Notes: generated by a model not told the origin, from the sequence alone. DNA of 64,000 bases from Armatimonadota bacterium (GCA_018268315.1 JAFDWU010000001.1:39280-103279), one strand, 5' to 3'; shown: positions 27,146 to 35,846, numbered from the stretch's first letter. A program made the numbers and translations.

Positions 27146-28122
27146 GATGCGCTTGCCGCAAGCTTAGCAGTCTCTTCGGGCATTACTGCCTTCAGCGCGG
27201 CGAGGGCGACTTCGATCTGAGAGTCGTCTGGCTCCTTGGTGGTCAGGTACTGAGTCATGAGGCCGGGCCAGAACAGCGCCATGACGAATTTCTGATTGCG
27301 GAATTTGCCGGCGAAGCGAATTGCCTCGTAAGCAAAGCCGCTGACCAGCGGAAGAATCAGCAGTTCAAGGAAGAAGCGGACGGTGACCGCCGCCAGTTTG
27401 CTGTGCTCAAGCGAAGCAAATGGATAGCGCGGAACGAATGTGAAAAGCAGCAGGCTCGTCAGCAATACGATGATGGCAAAAGAGGTGCCGCAGCGCGGAT
27501 GCAGCCGCGTTTGCTTGCGGCAATTCTCGATGGAGAGCTCTTGCTCCGCCTCGAACGTGTTGATAGCCTTGTGCTCGGCTCCGTGATACTGGAATAGCCG
27601 AGCGATCTCTGGCAGCAGAGAGATAGCGTAGATGTAGCCGACGAAGAAAACTATCTTGAGTATCTCGGTGATCAGGTTCTTCTCCATCCACGAGGTCACT
27701 CCGATACGTGAGCTCTGCTCCGCTATTGCATTCGGCAAGAAGACGAACACGAACAGCCCGAAGAGAATGCCAACAACCATCGCACCCCCCACGGCGGTGT
27801 CTTGAACCTTGGCGGACTGCGTGGCGGTGGTATCTCCGGCAGCAATCTTTTGCTGTTCCTCTCCCTTAATTTGCACCTGAGCGGCAAACCGCATCGCCTT
27901 GGCGCCAAGCGCCATGGAATCTAGGAGCGCTAGAGAGCCGCGAAGGAACGGAAGCTTCAGCCACTTTTGGCGGCCGATCCAGGTTTTCTCAACCTCTTCC
28001 GCCTGCAATTCGATTTCGCCATTTGGGGCGCGGCAGGCGACTGAGAAGTAGCGCGGGGAACGCATCATGACGCCTTCAACCACAGCTTGTCCGCCAAATT
28101 GAAGGTATTCCGGCTTGGCCAT
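27142..28122 (-). CDS. DUF1385 family membrane protein
   Basis: 326 aa. The family signature is clear: GGQAVVEGVMMRSP at the N-terminus, HGAEHKAINTFEAEQELSIE in the middle and RLHPRCGTSFAIIVLL after it. About five membrane helices follow a soluble N-terminal region. The biochemical function of DUF1385 is not established. It heads the run DUF1385, MFS, pgk, mutY. The ATG has TAAACT 7 nt upstream and no ribosome site. Confidence 0.93.
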   Translation of the reverse strand: MAKPEYLQFGGQAVVEGVMMRSPRYFSVACRAPNGEIELQAEEVEKTWIGRQKWLKLPFLRGSLALLDSMALGAKAMRFAAQVQIKGEEQQKIAAGDTTATQSAKVQDTAVGGAMVVGILFGLFVFVFLPNAIAEQSSRIGVTSWMEKNLITEILKIVFFVGYIYAISLLPEIARLFQYHGAEHKAINTFEAEQELSIENCRKQTRLHPRCGTSFAIIVLLTSLLLFTFVPRYPFASLEHSKLAAVTVRFFLELLILPLVSGFAYEAIRFAGKFRNQKFVMALFWPGLMTQYLTTKEPDDSQIEVALAALKAVMPEETAKLAASAS

Positions 28123-28129
28123 TATCGGA

Positions 28130-28135
28130 AGTTTA
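28130..28135 (-). promoter_or_regulatory. candidate leaderless promoter of the DUF1385 gene
   Basis: TAAACT then TCCGATA then ATG: a 7-nt gap with no Shine-Dalgarno. Confidence 0.55.
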
Positions 28136-28281
28136 CTTGTATCGGCTCCGTTTTCATGCGCTCAGAAATTCTTCGTAATTTTAACAGGGACGTTATTCTT
28201 AACTATTTGAACCTAATTTGGCCCAGAACGGCGAAATTCTTAAAAAATCAGGTGAGTTTGATGGGCAAACTGCGAACCAAA

Positions 28282-28310
28282 TTGGCACAGTCTTTGTCAG
28301 AATATATGTG
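28282..28310 (+). promoter_or_regulatory. candidate promoter of the small gene at 28331
   Basis: TTGGCA (28282-28287) and TATGTG (28305-28310) with a 17-nt spacer. The surrounding 28136-28330 is AT-rich, has no gene that I can support, and is unlike its neighbours in base composition. Confidence 0.4.
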
Positions 28311-28330
28311 CACCTTAAAGGAGGTCGCTT

Positions 28331-28537
28331 ATGTCTGCTCATGAAGATGGGGGACTACAGCTATCCGAAGAGGAGGCAATCGCTTTGTTGGGAATGTGTC
28401 TCACAAGTCCACAAAGAATGGATGCCACATCTGAAAGGGCGTTAAGGAAACTCGCGGAGCATTGCTGCAAAAACCGCAATAATAAAAAAGACTATATCGA
28501 TCATTCAAAACCACGAGTTCAACTTAGCGCGAGCTGA
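28331..28537 (+). CDS. 68-aa soluble protein of unknown function with strong ribosome site
   Basis: Sequence features: LSEEEAIALLGMCLTSPQ, then a helix RALRKLAEHCCKNRNNKKDY and a basic tail. It is probably an all-helical, soluble protein. The start has an almost perfect Shine-Dalgarno, AAAGGAGGTCGCTT before ATG, far stronger than any other in the window, and a Rho-independent terminator follows the stop by 3 nt. It is therefore a monocistronic, self-contained unit in an AT-rich pocket. No family was recognised; the two adjacent Cys (residues 49-50) are notable. Confidence 0.72.
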   Translation: MSAHEDGGLQLSEEEAIALLGMCLTSPQRMDATSERALRKLAEHCCKNRNNKKDYIDHSKPRVQLSAS

Positions 28538-28540
28538 GTC

Positions 28541-28573
28541 AGGCGAGACCAAAAGTCTCGCCTTTCCTCCTTT
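28541..28573 (+). terminator. Rho-independent terminator
   Basis: A perfect 9-bp stem, AGGCGAGAC-CAAAA-GTCTCGCCT, is followed by TTCCTCCTTTTT. It ends the 28331 gene and separates it from terC. Confidence 0.85.
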
Positions 28574-28600
28574 TTAGGATCGAATCTCCTGCAAAACCTG

Positions 28601-28606
28601 TATATT
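28601..28606 (+). promoter_or_regulatory. candidate leaderless promoter of terC
   Basis: TATATT then TAGGC then GTG: a 5-nt gap. Confidence 0.45.
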
Positions 28607-28611
28607 TAGGC

Positions 28612-29370
28612 GTGCTTGGCCAAGTCTTCCGGATTGACGACCTTGCCGTAGTGGCGGTGCTGGTCGGGCTGGAGGCGCTGCTTTCGGCCGATAACGCCCT
28701 CGTTCTTGCCATCATGGCGCGGCGTTTGCCCAAGAAGCTCCAGAAGAAAGCGCTTCTTTACGGACTTGGCGGCGCATTCATCTTCCGGCTGATCGCCATT
28801 GTGCTTGCGGGCACGATTCTGCGCCTGTGGTGGCTACAGGGCATCGGCGCGCTCTATCTTGTGCTGCTTGCGGGCAAGCACCTTGCCGGAAGCGAAGACG
28901 AGATCAAAGCCAAGGAGCAGACCGGCGGTTTCTGGAAAACCGTCATCGCCATCGAAATCGCCGATATCGCCTTTGCGATTGATAGCGTGCTGGCAGGCGT
29001 TGCGATGGTGAAGCACACCGAAAAGCTTTGGGTGGTTTACACCGGCGCGATGATCGGCATCATTCTGCTGCGGCTGGCTTCCCTTGCCTTTATCCGCTTG
29101 CTTCACCTGTATCCGTTTCTGGAGAAGGTCGCGTACCTGCTGGTCGGGTGGGTTGGGGTTGAGCTTGGCTTCCTTTGCGCTCACAACTATTCCCTGCTGA
29201 ACCGTCCCGATCAGGTTCTCACTGAGATGTCTCCCTTGGTGTTCTGGGGAGGCATGGGGATCATTGGCATTGGCGGCTCGATTCTCGCCGTCGTGCGGCG
29301 TGAGAAGCCGTCGGCCGAGGAGATGAGAGAGGAAGCCCTGGTTGAGGAAGTTTTCGGTTCGAACGGGTAG
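28612..29370 (+). CDS. TerC family membrane protein
   Basis: 252 aa, about seven membrane helices. TerC-type proteins are linked to metal-ion (Mn) export and tellurite resistance. The conserved acidic membrane residues appear in VGLEALLSADNALVLAIMA and IEIADIAFAIDSVLAGVA. The C-terminus is an acidic tail (SAEEMREEALVEEVFG). It starts at GTG with TATATT 5 nt before it. An oxidoreductase gene follows after 11 nt. Confidence 0.9.
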   Translation: MLGQVFRIDDLAVVAVLVGLEALLSADNALVLAIMARRLPKKLQKKALLYGLGGAFIFRLIAIVLAGTILRLWWLQGIGALYLVLLAGKHLAGSEDEIKAKEQTGGFWKTVIAIEIADIAFAIDSVLAGVAMVKHTEKLWVVYTGAMIGIILLRLASLAFIRLLHLYPFLEKVAYLLVGWVGVELGFLCAHNYSLLNRPDQVLTEMSPLVFWGGMGIIGIGGSILAVVRREKPSAEEMREEALVEEVFGSNG

Positions 29371-29381
29371 CCTTTCCGGCG

Positions 29382-30449
29382 ATGCATCGAAAGGTTCGGT
29401 TCGGAATTATTGGCTGCGGCGGCATTGCAAAGAACAACCACATCCCTGGTTTGCAGGCGATTGGCGATAAAGCGGAAATTACCGCCCTGTGCGACGTAAA
29501 CCTCGACGCCGCCAAGAAGGTCGGCGAAGGCATCCCGGGCGCTGCGGTTTACGATAGCGTTGAGAAAATGCTTGCCGGCACCGGGCTTGACGCGGTTTGC
29601 GTATCGACCCCCAACAAGTATCACGCCGAGCCCACGATCCTTGCTCTTCAAAAGGGGCTACACGTGCTCTGCGAAAAGCCGATGGCCACCACCGGCGCGG
29701 AAGCCAAACGAATGGTGGAAGCAGCAAAGAAAGCCAACAAGGTTCTTCAAATTGGCTTGCAGCTTCGCTTTGGCGGTCCCGCTTCCTTCATGCGCGACTA
29801 TGTGAAGAGCGGAGAGATGGGCGAAATCTATTACGCCCGTGCCTGGGCGCTTCGCAGACGAGGCGTGCCGAACTGGGGCGTGTTCATCGATAAAGGCGAG
29901 CAGGGCGGCGGCGCGCTTATCGATATCGGCGTGCATATTCTCGACCTTACGCTGCATCTGATGGGCTATCCGAAGCCGGTAAGCGCAAGCGCGCTCACCT
30001 TCAGCCATCTTGGAACCAATCCGGATTTGTACAACCACTACGGGCCGTATGATCGCGAGCGGTTCACGGTAGAGGACATGGCGGTCGCGTTGGTGCGGTT
30101 TGAGGACAACCGCGCGATCTCGCTTGAATCCAGCTTCATGGCGAACCTGGAAGGTAATCCTTACCAGACCCAGCTTTTCGGCACCGGCTCCGGCGCGATT
30201 GTCAGCCCGTTTGCCGAGCCAAACATCCAGATTTTCACCGAGCGCAACCAGATGCTGTTTAACCAAGCGCCCGCCAATGTGAGTAAGCCTGCCATGAATG
30301 TGGAGCAGATGAAGGCGTTTCTCGCAAGGATCGAAGGCAAGGAGACTCCGGCTGCCACGATGAAAGACGGCTACACGCTTGCCTCGATTATCGACGCGAT
30401 TTACAAGAGCGCCGACACCGGAAAAGAGGAACCTGTTCTAGGTTTGTAA
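29382..30449 (+). CDS. Gfo/Idh/MocA family NAD(P)-dependent oxidoreductase
   Basis: 355 aa. The N-terminal Rossmann fold opens FGIIGCGGIAKNNHIPGLQA, followed by CDVNLDAAKKVGE and the catalytic-region CEKPMATTGAEAKRM. The C-terminal alpha/beta domain includes GGGALIDIGVHILDLTLHLMG with the usual His. The family oxidises or reduces sugars and inositols; the substrate cannot be read from sequence. It lies 11 nt after terC and probably shares its transcript. A TAGCCT 8 nt upstream could give an additional start. Confidence 0.92.
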   Translation: MHRKVRFGIIGCGGIAKNNHIPGLQAIGDKAEITALCDVNLDAAKKVGEGIPGAAVYDSVEKMLAGTGLDAVCVSTPNKYHAEPTILALQKGLHVLCEKPMATTGAEAKRMVEAAKKANKVLQIGLQLRFGGPASFMRDYVKSGEMGEIYYARAWALRRRGVPNWGVFIDKGEQGGGALIDIGVHILDLTLHLMGYPKPVSASALTFSHLGTNPDLYNHYGPYDRERFTVEDMAVALVRFEDNRAISLESSFMANLEGNPYQTQLFGTGSGAIVSPFAEPNIQIFTERNQMLFNQAPANVSKPAMNVEQMKAFLARIEGKETPAATMKDGYTLASIIDAIYKSADTGKEEPVLGL

Positions 30450-30459
30450 AGGGCCCTTA

Positions 30460-30480
30460 GACCTAAGTTTTTCTTAGGTC
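30460..30480. repeat. 8-bp inverted repeat GACCTAAG / CTTAGGTC
   Basis: A perfect stem with a TTTTT loop just after the oxidoreductase stop. No T-tract follows, so it is weak as a terminator. It shares the AGACCT/AGGTC core with the leader palindrome at 30512-30535, which hints at an operator. Confidence 0.5.
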
Positions 30481-30505
30481 CACTTCATCTTTTCGCATTT
30501 CTTGC

Positions 30506-30535
30506 TACAATAGGTCTCAAGGATTTCAAAGACCT
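30506..30535 (+). promoter_or_regulatory. promoter and palindromic leader of the DUF2089 gene
   Basis: TACAAT at 30506-30511, then AGGTCT (30512-30517) and AGACCT (30530-30535), an inverted repeat with a 12-nt loop that ends exactly at the ATG. The loop holds AAGGA, the only ribosome site, so pairing or protein binding here could control translation or transcription. Confidence 0.5.
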
Positions 30536-30943
30536 ATGAGTCAAAAAGAATTGCATCCAATACCAGCGCGAGACCCGGTTTCCGGCGGCCCGCTTTTCGT
30601 AAGCGAGCTCCGCAACGACGAAAGCGGCGTGAGCATTCGCGGCCGATTCGCGCTCCCGGCATATTGCAACTTGGACACTGAGCAATCGAGGTTCCTCGAA
30701 GTATTCCTCCGCTGTCGGGGAATCTTGAGCTCGGTAGAAAAGGAATTGGGACTGAGCTATCCCACCGTCCGATCACGGCTCGATCAAGTTCTCAGCGCGC
30801 TCAACCTCACCCCAATCCGAGAGGAGGCGCGACCTGAAAAGCCGGATAAGGCGCACAAGGAGATTTTGGACAAGCTGGAACGCGGCGAAATTACCGCGCA
30901 AGAAGCAAAGACACGCATTCGCGAGAGGAGCGAAGTTCGATGA
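30536..30943 (+). CDS. DUF2089 family helix-turn-helix protein
   Basis: 135 aa. An N-terminal region (PIPARDPVSGGPLFVSEL) precedes the DUF2089 core FLEVFLRCRGILSSVEKELG followed by LSYPTVRSRLDQVLSAL, which reads as a helix-turn-helix. The C-terminus is a charged helix (ILDKLERGEITAQEAKTRI), like the SHOCT-type tail that the next gene carries at its N-terminus. It is probably a DNA-binding regulator of its own operon. Its usual N-terminal zinc-ribbon cysteines are absent. The stop overlaps the next ATG by 4 nt (ATGA). Confidence 0.85.
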   Translation: MSQKELHPIPARDPVSGGPLFVSELRNDESGVSIRGRFALPAYCNLDTEQSRFLEVFLRCRGILSSVEKELGLSYPTVRSRLDQVLSALNLTPIREEARPEKPDKAHKEILDKLERGEITAQEAKTRIRERSEVR

Positions 30944-32160
30944 AAGAAGAAGTAAAGAGAATTCTGAAATTGGTACAAGAGGGCAAGCTTTCGGCCGATG
31001 ACGCCGCCGAGCTGATCGAAGCCTTCGAAGAGGGCGAGCACAAGGTTGAAGAGCCGGCGACCGCAGGGGCGGCCACCAGTTCCAACGGCTCAAGCGGCTC
31101 GCAGTCTAGCTCCTCCCAGAGCAGCAGCGATCGCAAGGACCCGTTCAAGGACTTCATTGAGCAGATTGAGCGGCTTGGCCATGAGGCGGCTGGCTCGGTT
31201 AACTGGCAGGAAGTGGCCCGTCAGGCCCGAGAAGGCGCGAAGAAGGGCGCAGAGGCGCTTCGCACAGGAATTGAAGAGATCAGCAAGGGTCGTTTCGTGG
31301 GGTTCTCAACGGGAACCGCGCATGAGGAGAACTTGAATTTCTCGATCACCGACGGCAAGCTACTGAAGGTTCACAACTCCAGCGGCGAGGTGAAGATCAC
31401 CGGCGGAGCCGAAGGCGGCTCGGTGAGGTCCAGAGCCTACGTGCGCGGCCTTATGGCTGTCCCGAAGGAAGACGCTGAGAAGTATTCGCTCATTATCGAA
31501 GAGAGCGAGCACGTTGTCAGTATTCGGCTGCCGGACGTGACCGGCCTTAGCGCGGACCTGGACATCAAAGTCCCGACCGGCACGCCGGTCGAGGTGAAGT
31601 CCCTTAGCGGAACCATCACTTTGGTGGGCACCGATGCAGGGGCGCGCATCAACGGCAAATCGGGCGCGATCAGCGCGAAGGGCTTGAAGGGTCCGGTAGA
31701 GATTTCGCTGACATCCGGCGCGGTGACGGTTGAAGATTGCAACGGCCCATCGCTTTCGGTTGAGAACAAATCGGGCTCGATTAGGCTTTCGAAGATCGAC
31801 GCCTCGACGAACCTGCGAACCGCAAGCGGTTCGATCAAGATCGAGCAGTTCGAGGGCAGAACGCTCTCGGCGGAAGCGGTGGCGGGCGACATTTTGGCCG
31901 ATATCGTGAATCCGGTAACCGGCACCGTGAACCTGCAAACGGTTTCGGGGGAGATCAATGTGGACGTCGCCGATGGAAGCGACTGCCGAGTCAGCCTTGG
32001 CTCGGTGCGCGGCGAGGTCTCGACACAGCTTACGCTGTCTGAGGAGATGAAGAGCGATCGGCGGATCGACGGACGACTGGGCTCGGGAAGCGGCAGCTTA
32101 ACCGCGAGCGCAGTAAGCGGAAACGTCCGGCTGCGATTACGTGATCACTCAAGGGATTAG
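30940..32160 (+). CDS. DUF4097-type beta-strand repeat protein with SHOCT-like N-terminus
   Basis: 406 aa. Residues 1-30 (ILKLVQEGKLSADDAAELIE) form a SHOCT-like helix pair. A low-complexity Ser/Gln linker follows near residue 50. Residues 130-405 are a repetitive right-handed beta structure typical of DUF4097: VKSLSGTITLVGTDAGARI, KSGAISAKGLKGPVEISL, NKSGSIRLSKI and so on at about 20-residue intervals. No signal peptide is present, so it is probably cytoplasmic and may act as the effector or sensor partner of the DUF2089 regulator, with which it is translationally coupled. Confidence 0.85.
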   Translation: MKEEVKRILKLVQEGKLSADDAAELIEAFEEGEHKVEEPATAGAATSSNGSSGSQSSSSQSSSDRKDPFKDFIEQIERLGHEAAGSVNWQEVARQAREGAKKGAEALRTGIEEISKGRFVGFSTGTAHEENLNFSITDGKLLKVHNSSGEVKITGGAEGGSVRSRAYVRGLMAVPKEDAEKYSLIIEESEHVVSIRLPDVTGLSADLDIKVPTGTPVEVKSLSGTITLVGTDAGARINGKSGAISAKGLKGPVEISLTSGAVTVEDCNGPSLSVENKSGSIRLSKIDASTNLRTASGSIKIEQFEGRTLSAEAVAGDILADIVNPVTGTVNLQTVSGEINVDVADGSDCRVSLGSVRGEVSTQLTLSEEMKSDRRIDGRLGSGSGSLTASAVSGNVRLRLRDHSRD

Positions 32161-32177
32161 TCTCTTGGTAGCGTAAA

Positions 32178-32224
32178 CGGGGGGCGGTGTTTTTGGACTA
32201 GGCGCCGCCTTCCCCTAGTTTTTG
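32178..32224 (+). terminator. probable terminator after the DUF4097 gene
   Basis: A GC-rich stem, GGGGGGCGG pairing with CCGCC/CCCC, followed by TAGTTTTTG. The stem is imperfect. The rest of 32225-32356 holds nothing I can support. Confidence 0.4.
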
Positions 32225-32356
32225 TTCGCTTCCCTGCGGATCAAAGGTGGACACCCAATTGGGGACCGGTCAAGATAATGCCGATCAGATCATAGTTGGT
32301 TTGGAACTGCTTGCCAGCCGCGTTCTGCACTTGGATCGCATACCGAGTTCATCGCC

Positions 32357-33220
32357 TCAAAATGGGAAAACCAGATGGCCCGGAGGAGCCAGGGGGAAGT
32401 CGAGTAATGCAAACTGCGGCATTGCCAACGGGAAAATGAGCTCGGCTCCTTTGGTGGAACGGAGCGACAGCGTGCGATCAGTTAACACTCCCTCCCTAAT
32501 CGAGAATTGGTCTGTTGGCTTGTAGCCGCGCAACTCTATTCCTCCCGAAAGCGCCATCAGGAGCCAGCTCCCTTCCGGCATTGGGGACCACTTCTTTGGA
32601 TTCCGAAAAAGCTCAACTATCACTGGTGTTTGTCGGCGGATACCTGCCGCGTCGGCGATTGAGAACGTGTCTGGAAATGAGGAAACGTCGATAAGAGTAT
32701 CGCGCAAGCTCCATCTTAATAGGCGGTCGACCATAAATCCGCTGATAAGGAGACTATGCAGGGGGCCACTAGGATCGTGAGGTTGCAGAAGCAATCCACT
32801 CATCTCTCCCAGAGTCAGTGATGGGATTTTGCCGTCCCGAAGGTCTCCAAGAACGGCTAGGAGTTGCCTGACTTCGAGTTCAATTTGGGCACCTGGCTCG
32901 GCCCTAATTAATACCTTCCCCTTGGCGCAACAAATGTCGCTTATTGCGTAATTGCCAATTTGTTCGCTGTCAATAATGCTGATTGCTTGGATGCAAAAGA
33001 AGGTGAGATAGGCGACCAGCGGCGGGTCCTTTGGTCGCTCTGCCATATTCACTTGGATTGTGATTGATTGCCCTCTTTCAAATTGGCGCTCTTCGCCGCC
33101 GATTTCGGCTCGAATCAGATCTAAGTCAATCCAGCCATCATGAACCAGGCAACCCAGGAAGGAAGCTAATGTGTCCTCGTCTCGGAAGCATATTTGGCTG
33201 CTCGCGTCGGGATTACTCAT
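32357..33220 (-). CDS. protein of unknown function (287 aa)
   Basis: No signal peptide or membrane helix; a soluble mixed alpha/beta protein. Distinctive stretches are CFRDEDTLASFLGCLVHDGW near the N-terminus, ERPKDPPLVAYLTFFCIQAI, and a C-terminal beta-rich part FPLAMPQFALLDFPLAPPGH. I recognise no family. It is a single gene between a terminator and a TPR gene; codon use looks slightly more AT-rich than its neighbours. Neither a clear ribosome site nor a TANNNT box fits the ATG. Confidence 0.65.
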   Translation of the reverse strand: MSNPDASSQICFRDEDTLASFLGCLVHDGWIDLDLIRAEIGGEERQFERGQSITIQVNMAERPKDPPLVAYLTFFCIQAISIIDSEQIGNYAISDICCAKGKVLIRAEPGAQIELEVRQLLAVLGDLRDGKIPSLTLGEMSGLLLQPHDPSGPLHSLLISGFMVDRLLRWSLRDTLIDVSSFPDTFSIADAAGIRRQTPVIVELFRNPKKWSPMPEGSWLLMALSGGIELRGYKPTDQFSIREGVLTDRTLSLRSTKGAELIFPLAMPQFALLDFPLAPPGHLVFPF

Positions 33221-33319
33221 TTAAGATGAATCGTTACAAGGTGTTCTAGACCCGCGCCCTACCAGTACATTGTATGGCTCGCAGCTATAGAAAGTCTATC
33301 GAGTGGATACAGTTGGAGA

Positions 33320-34165
33320 TTACTTCGCCAGCTTGTCCAGCATGCCCGAAAGCACCTTGTCACCTGGGAACCACTTCAGGCCCGCTTCCAGCGTCTGACG
33401 CTCCTCGGACGGCCTGCCGCTCTCGCGATACGCGAGCGCCAACCACCGAATGCCATCCTCAACCGCCGATCCATATTCCTCATCGGCAAGATCGCGCGGC
33501 TGCACGTTCTTCAAGCCTTCCTGCAGAGCTGAAATGCCTTCATCAAAGCGCCGAAGTTTGCCCACCAGCATTCCGCCCAATTCCAGATTCAGAAGCACAT
33601 TGCCAGGGTTCTGGCGAAGACCGTCCTTGAGGAAATCAACCGCCACTTGATTGGCGTTTGGCACGTGATCCAGCGCCATCATTGCCGCGCCGTTGATCCA
33701 CCCGGGGGTGAAATGGGGGTCGACCAGCACCATGAGCCGGAATAGCGGGAGCGTGACGTCTGGGTCGTTGTGCGAGTGATGCTGCATGGTCTTGTACGCG
33801 CTCGTCTCTCGCTCAACATCGCCGAACACGCCTCGAAAATCACTTTCTCTGGCGGGGATAGTGGTCACACGAACCTCTTCCTTCATCGAATCCGATGCAA
33901 GATCGCCACCTTTGCCAACCTTCTTCTCTTGCTCGGTCAGCGGGCGCATCTCAACCCCGTTGTGTAGATACAGATCCGTGTGAAGCCACAGCCAGGAGGT
34001 CACATTGGTTCGAAATTGCCCGACCACGGAAGACGACGCACTGGACTCGTGAATCTCAAGCTGTGACAGGTTCTGTTGCGCGCTAACAACCGGCTCCACG
34101 CGCGGCGATTGGAAGCCAAACGCGAAGACCAGAAGAGCCAGAATCGGAAGAGCGAATCGAGCCAT
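33320..34165 (-). CDS. membrane-anchored TPR-like protein, partner of an ABC-2 exporter
   Basis: 281 aa. One N-terminal hydrophobic segment (ARFALPILALLVFAFGFQ) acts as signal or anchor. The C-terminal half contains TPR-like helices: LLNLELGGMLVGKLRRFDEG and WLALAYRESGRPSEERQTLE. The middle has SWLWLHTDLYLHNGVEMRPL. It begins 2 nt after the ABC permease stop, which in turn overlaps the ATPase gene, so all three form one operon and this protein is likely an accessory of the exporter. Confidence 0.8.
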   Translation of the reverse strand: MARFALPILALLVFAFGFQSPRVEPVVSAQQNLSQLEIHESSASSSVVGQFRTNVTSWLWLHTDLYLHNGVEMRPLTEQEKKVGKGGDLASDSMKEEVRVTTIPARESDFRGVFGDVERETSAYKTMQHHSHNDPDVTLPLFRLMVLVDPHFTPGWINGAAMMALDHVPNANQVAVDFLKDGLRQNPGNVLLNLELGGMLVGKLRRFDEGISALQEGLKNVQPRDLADEEYGSAVEDGIRWLALAYRESGRPSEERQTLEAGLKWFPGDKVLSGMLDKLAK

Positions 34166-34167
34166 CG

Positions 34168-34944
34168 TTATAGCGCCTGCTTACCGAACTTGCGCATTCC
34201 CAGTGCAAGCATGAAGCCCGAATAAACCACCGCGTAGCCGAATAGGAATGCAGCAACCCACATCGGCGCGGGCGACCAGCGTACATTGGCAGCCCTACCG
34301 CCCAGATCGAAAAGGCCGTACTGCGGCAGCACAGCGTTCAGCGCCTTGAAGAACGCCTGCAAGGCAGGCGCCGATTGGCCGTAAGCCATCGTAAGACCGC
34401 GGGAAAGGATCGTGCCGCCAAACGCCAGCACCATCGTTAGCGTTGCCGCCGCGTTGGTAGTGCAGTACAGGCTGAACATCATCCCCACCGAGCAAAGCAG
34501 CGCCAGGCCGAATGCCTTGAACACCAGATACTGGAGCAAGATCGGCTCAAACGAGACCTTGAAGATGGCGAGACCGATGAAGGTCGTAGTCGCCAAAAGC
34601 AGGAAGCCAACCCATGTGGCGAAGACCGCGCCAAGATACTTGCCGAACAAGAGATCGAACCGGCTGATGGGTCGTGCCGCCAGCGGATAGATTGTCTTGC
34701 TCTTCAGCTCATCCGGCAGCAAGCGGGTTGAGATCAGAGCCGCCATGATGGTGGAAAGCACGCTGAGCAGAGTTAAGCCAAGGTCCTTCGCGAACACTTG
34801 CAAGCCTTGAACGCCAAAGAAGCCGAGCGCGCTGGAAAAGAGCAAGATCACCAGCGAAAGGATGGCGATGACCCAAAGGTCTTTGCGCCGAATGGACTCT
34901 TTGATGACGCCGCCCGCAAGCGCGCCCCATGCGTGAAACTTCAT
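34168..34944 (-). CDS. ABC-2 type transporter permease
   Basis: 258 aa with six membrane helices in the ABC-2 pattern: LWVIAILSLVILLFSSALGF, LTLLSVLSTIMAALISTRLL, the coupling segment DELKSKTIYPLAARPISRFD LLFGKYLG, then four more helices. The D-E-[LE]-x-x-[RK]-T-x-x-P-L-x-x-R-P-[IV]-x-R motif is the usual mark of ABC-2 exporters of this type. The start overlaps the ATPase stop by 4 nt. The substrate is unknown. Confidence 0.9.
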   Translation of the reverse strand: MKFHAWGALAGGVIKESIRRKDLWVIAILSLVILLFSSALGFFGVQGLQVFAKDLGLTLLSVLSTIMAALISTRLLPDELKSKTIYPLAARPISRFDLLFGKYLGAVFATWVGFLLLATTTFIGLAIFKVSFEPILLQYLVFKAFGLALLCSVGMMFSLYCTTNAAATLTMVLAFGGTILSRGLTMAYGQSAPALQAFFKALNAVLPQYGLFDLGGRAANVRWSPAPMWVAAFLFGYAVVYSGFMLALGMRKFGKQAL

Positions 34945-35846
34945 GCCGACCTCCGGATGGTGTCCACAAAATAGTCTTCCAGTGAGCCGTCCGAACAGCT
35001 CACGTCCAGCAGCTCAACTTTGTGCTTGAAAGTTTGGTTTAGGGTTTGCATAAACTCGCCTTTATCGGCAAAAGTGTGCCGCCAAATCTGCTTGCTTAGC
35101 TGCTCGCAAACGCCAGGGGCTTCGAACTGCTTGCCGCGATAGGTGAGTGAGTAGCTGCCGAGGTTTTCCTTCAGGGCTTCCACGGCGTTCTCATCAATGA
35201 GCTTGCCGTCCCGGATGAGCAGCACGCGATCGCAAAGCATCTCAACCTCGTCCAGCTCGTGGCTCGAAAAGAAGATGGTGCAGCCGGCATCGCGGCGCTT
35301 CTGAAGAAGGTCTCGCAGCTGGCGGCGGCCGATCGGATCGAGGCCGCTTGTAAATTCGTCGAGGATGAGCAGTTCGGGTTCGCCGAGGAGCGCTTGCGCG
35401 ATGCCAACCCGCTGCAGCATGCCTTTGCTAAGGTTCTTATTCAGTGTTTTGGATGCAGAAGCGAGCCCGACCTGCTCCAGCAATTCAGCGACCTCGCGTC
35501 GCAAAGATTGACCCTGCAAACCCTGGAGGTTGCCGTAGAGGCAAAGCGTCTCGGTGGGGGTGAGGTAGGGATAGTAATTCGCAATTTCCGGCAGGTAGCC
35601 GATTCGCCGCTTGGCTTCAATGCTTCCGGCTTCCAGTCCGAACACGCTTACCGCGCCGGATGCAGGAATGAGGAAACCCATGAGGGCTTTCAGCGTGGAG
35701 CTTTTGCCAGCGCCGTTCGGTCCGAGAAACGCCACCACTTCCCCACGGTCGACCTGGAACGACAGGCCCTTGACCGCGTCTTTGACAACGCCCGACCGGG
35801 AACGATACTGGACAAACAGGTTTTCAACTTCGATTGCCTTCAGCAT
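34941..35846 (-). CDS. ABC transporter ATPase (ABC-2 exporter type)
   Basis: 301 aa from ATG 35846 (MLKAIEVENLFVQY). Walker A GPNGAGKSSTLKALMG, signature NLSKGMLQRVGIAQALLG and Walker B LLILDEFTSGLDP are intact, followed by the H-loop SSHELDEVEML. The C-terminal 80 residues form the extra domain found in this exporter class. A GTG at 35867 in the same frame is possible but adds seven residues without support. The ATPase heads the three-gene exporter operon. Confidence 0.92.
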   Translation of the reverse strand: MLKAIEVENLFVQYRSRSGVVKDAVKGLSFQVDRGEVVAFLGPNGAGKSSTLKALMGFLIPASGAVSVFGLEAGSIEAKRRIGYLPEIANYYPYLTPTETLCLYGNLQGLQGQSLRREVAELLEQVGLASASKTLNKNLSKGMLQRVGIAQALLGEPELLILDEFTSGLDPIGRRQLRDLLQKRRDAGCTIFFSSHELDEVEMLCDRVLLIRDGKLIDENAVEALKENLGSYSLTYRGKQFEAPGVCEQLSKQIWRHTFADKGEFMQTLNQTFKHKVELLDVSCSDGSLEDYFVDTIRRSA

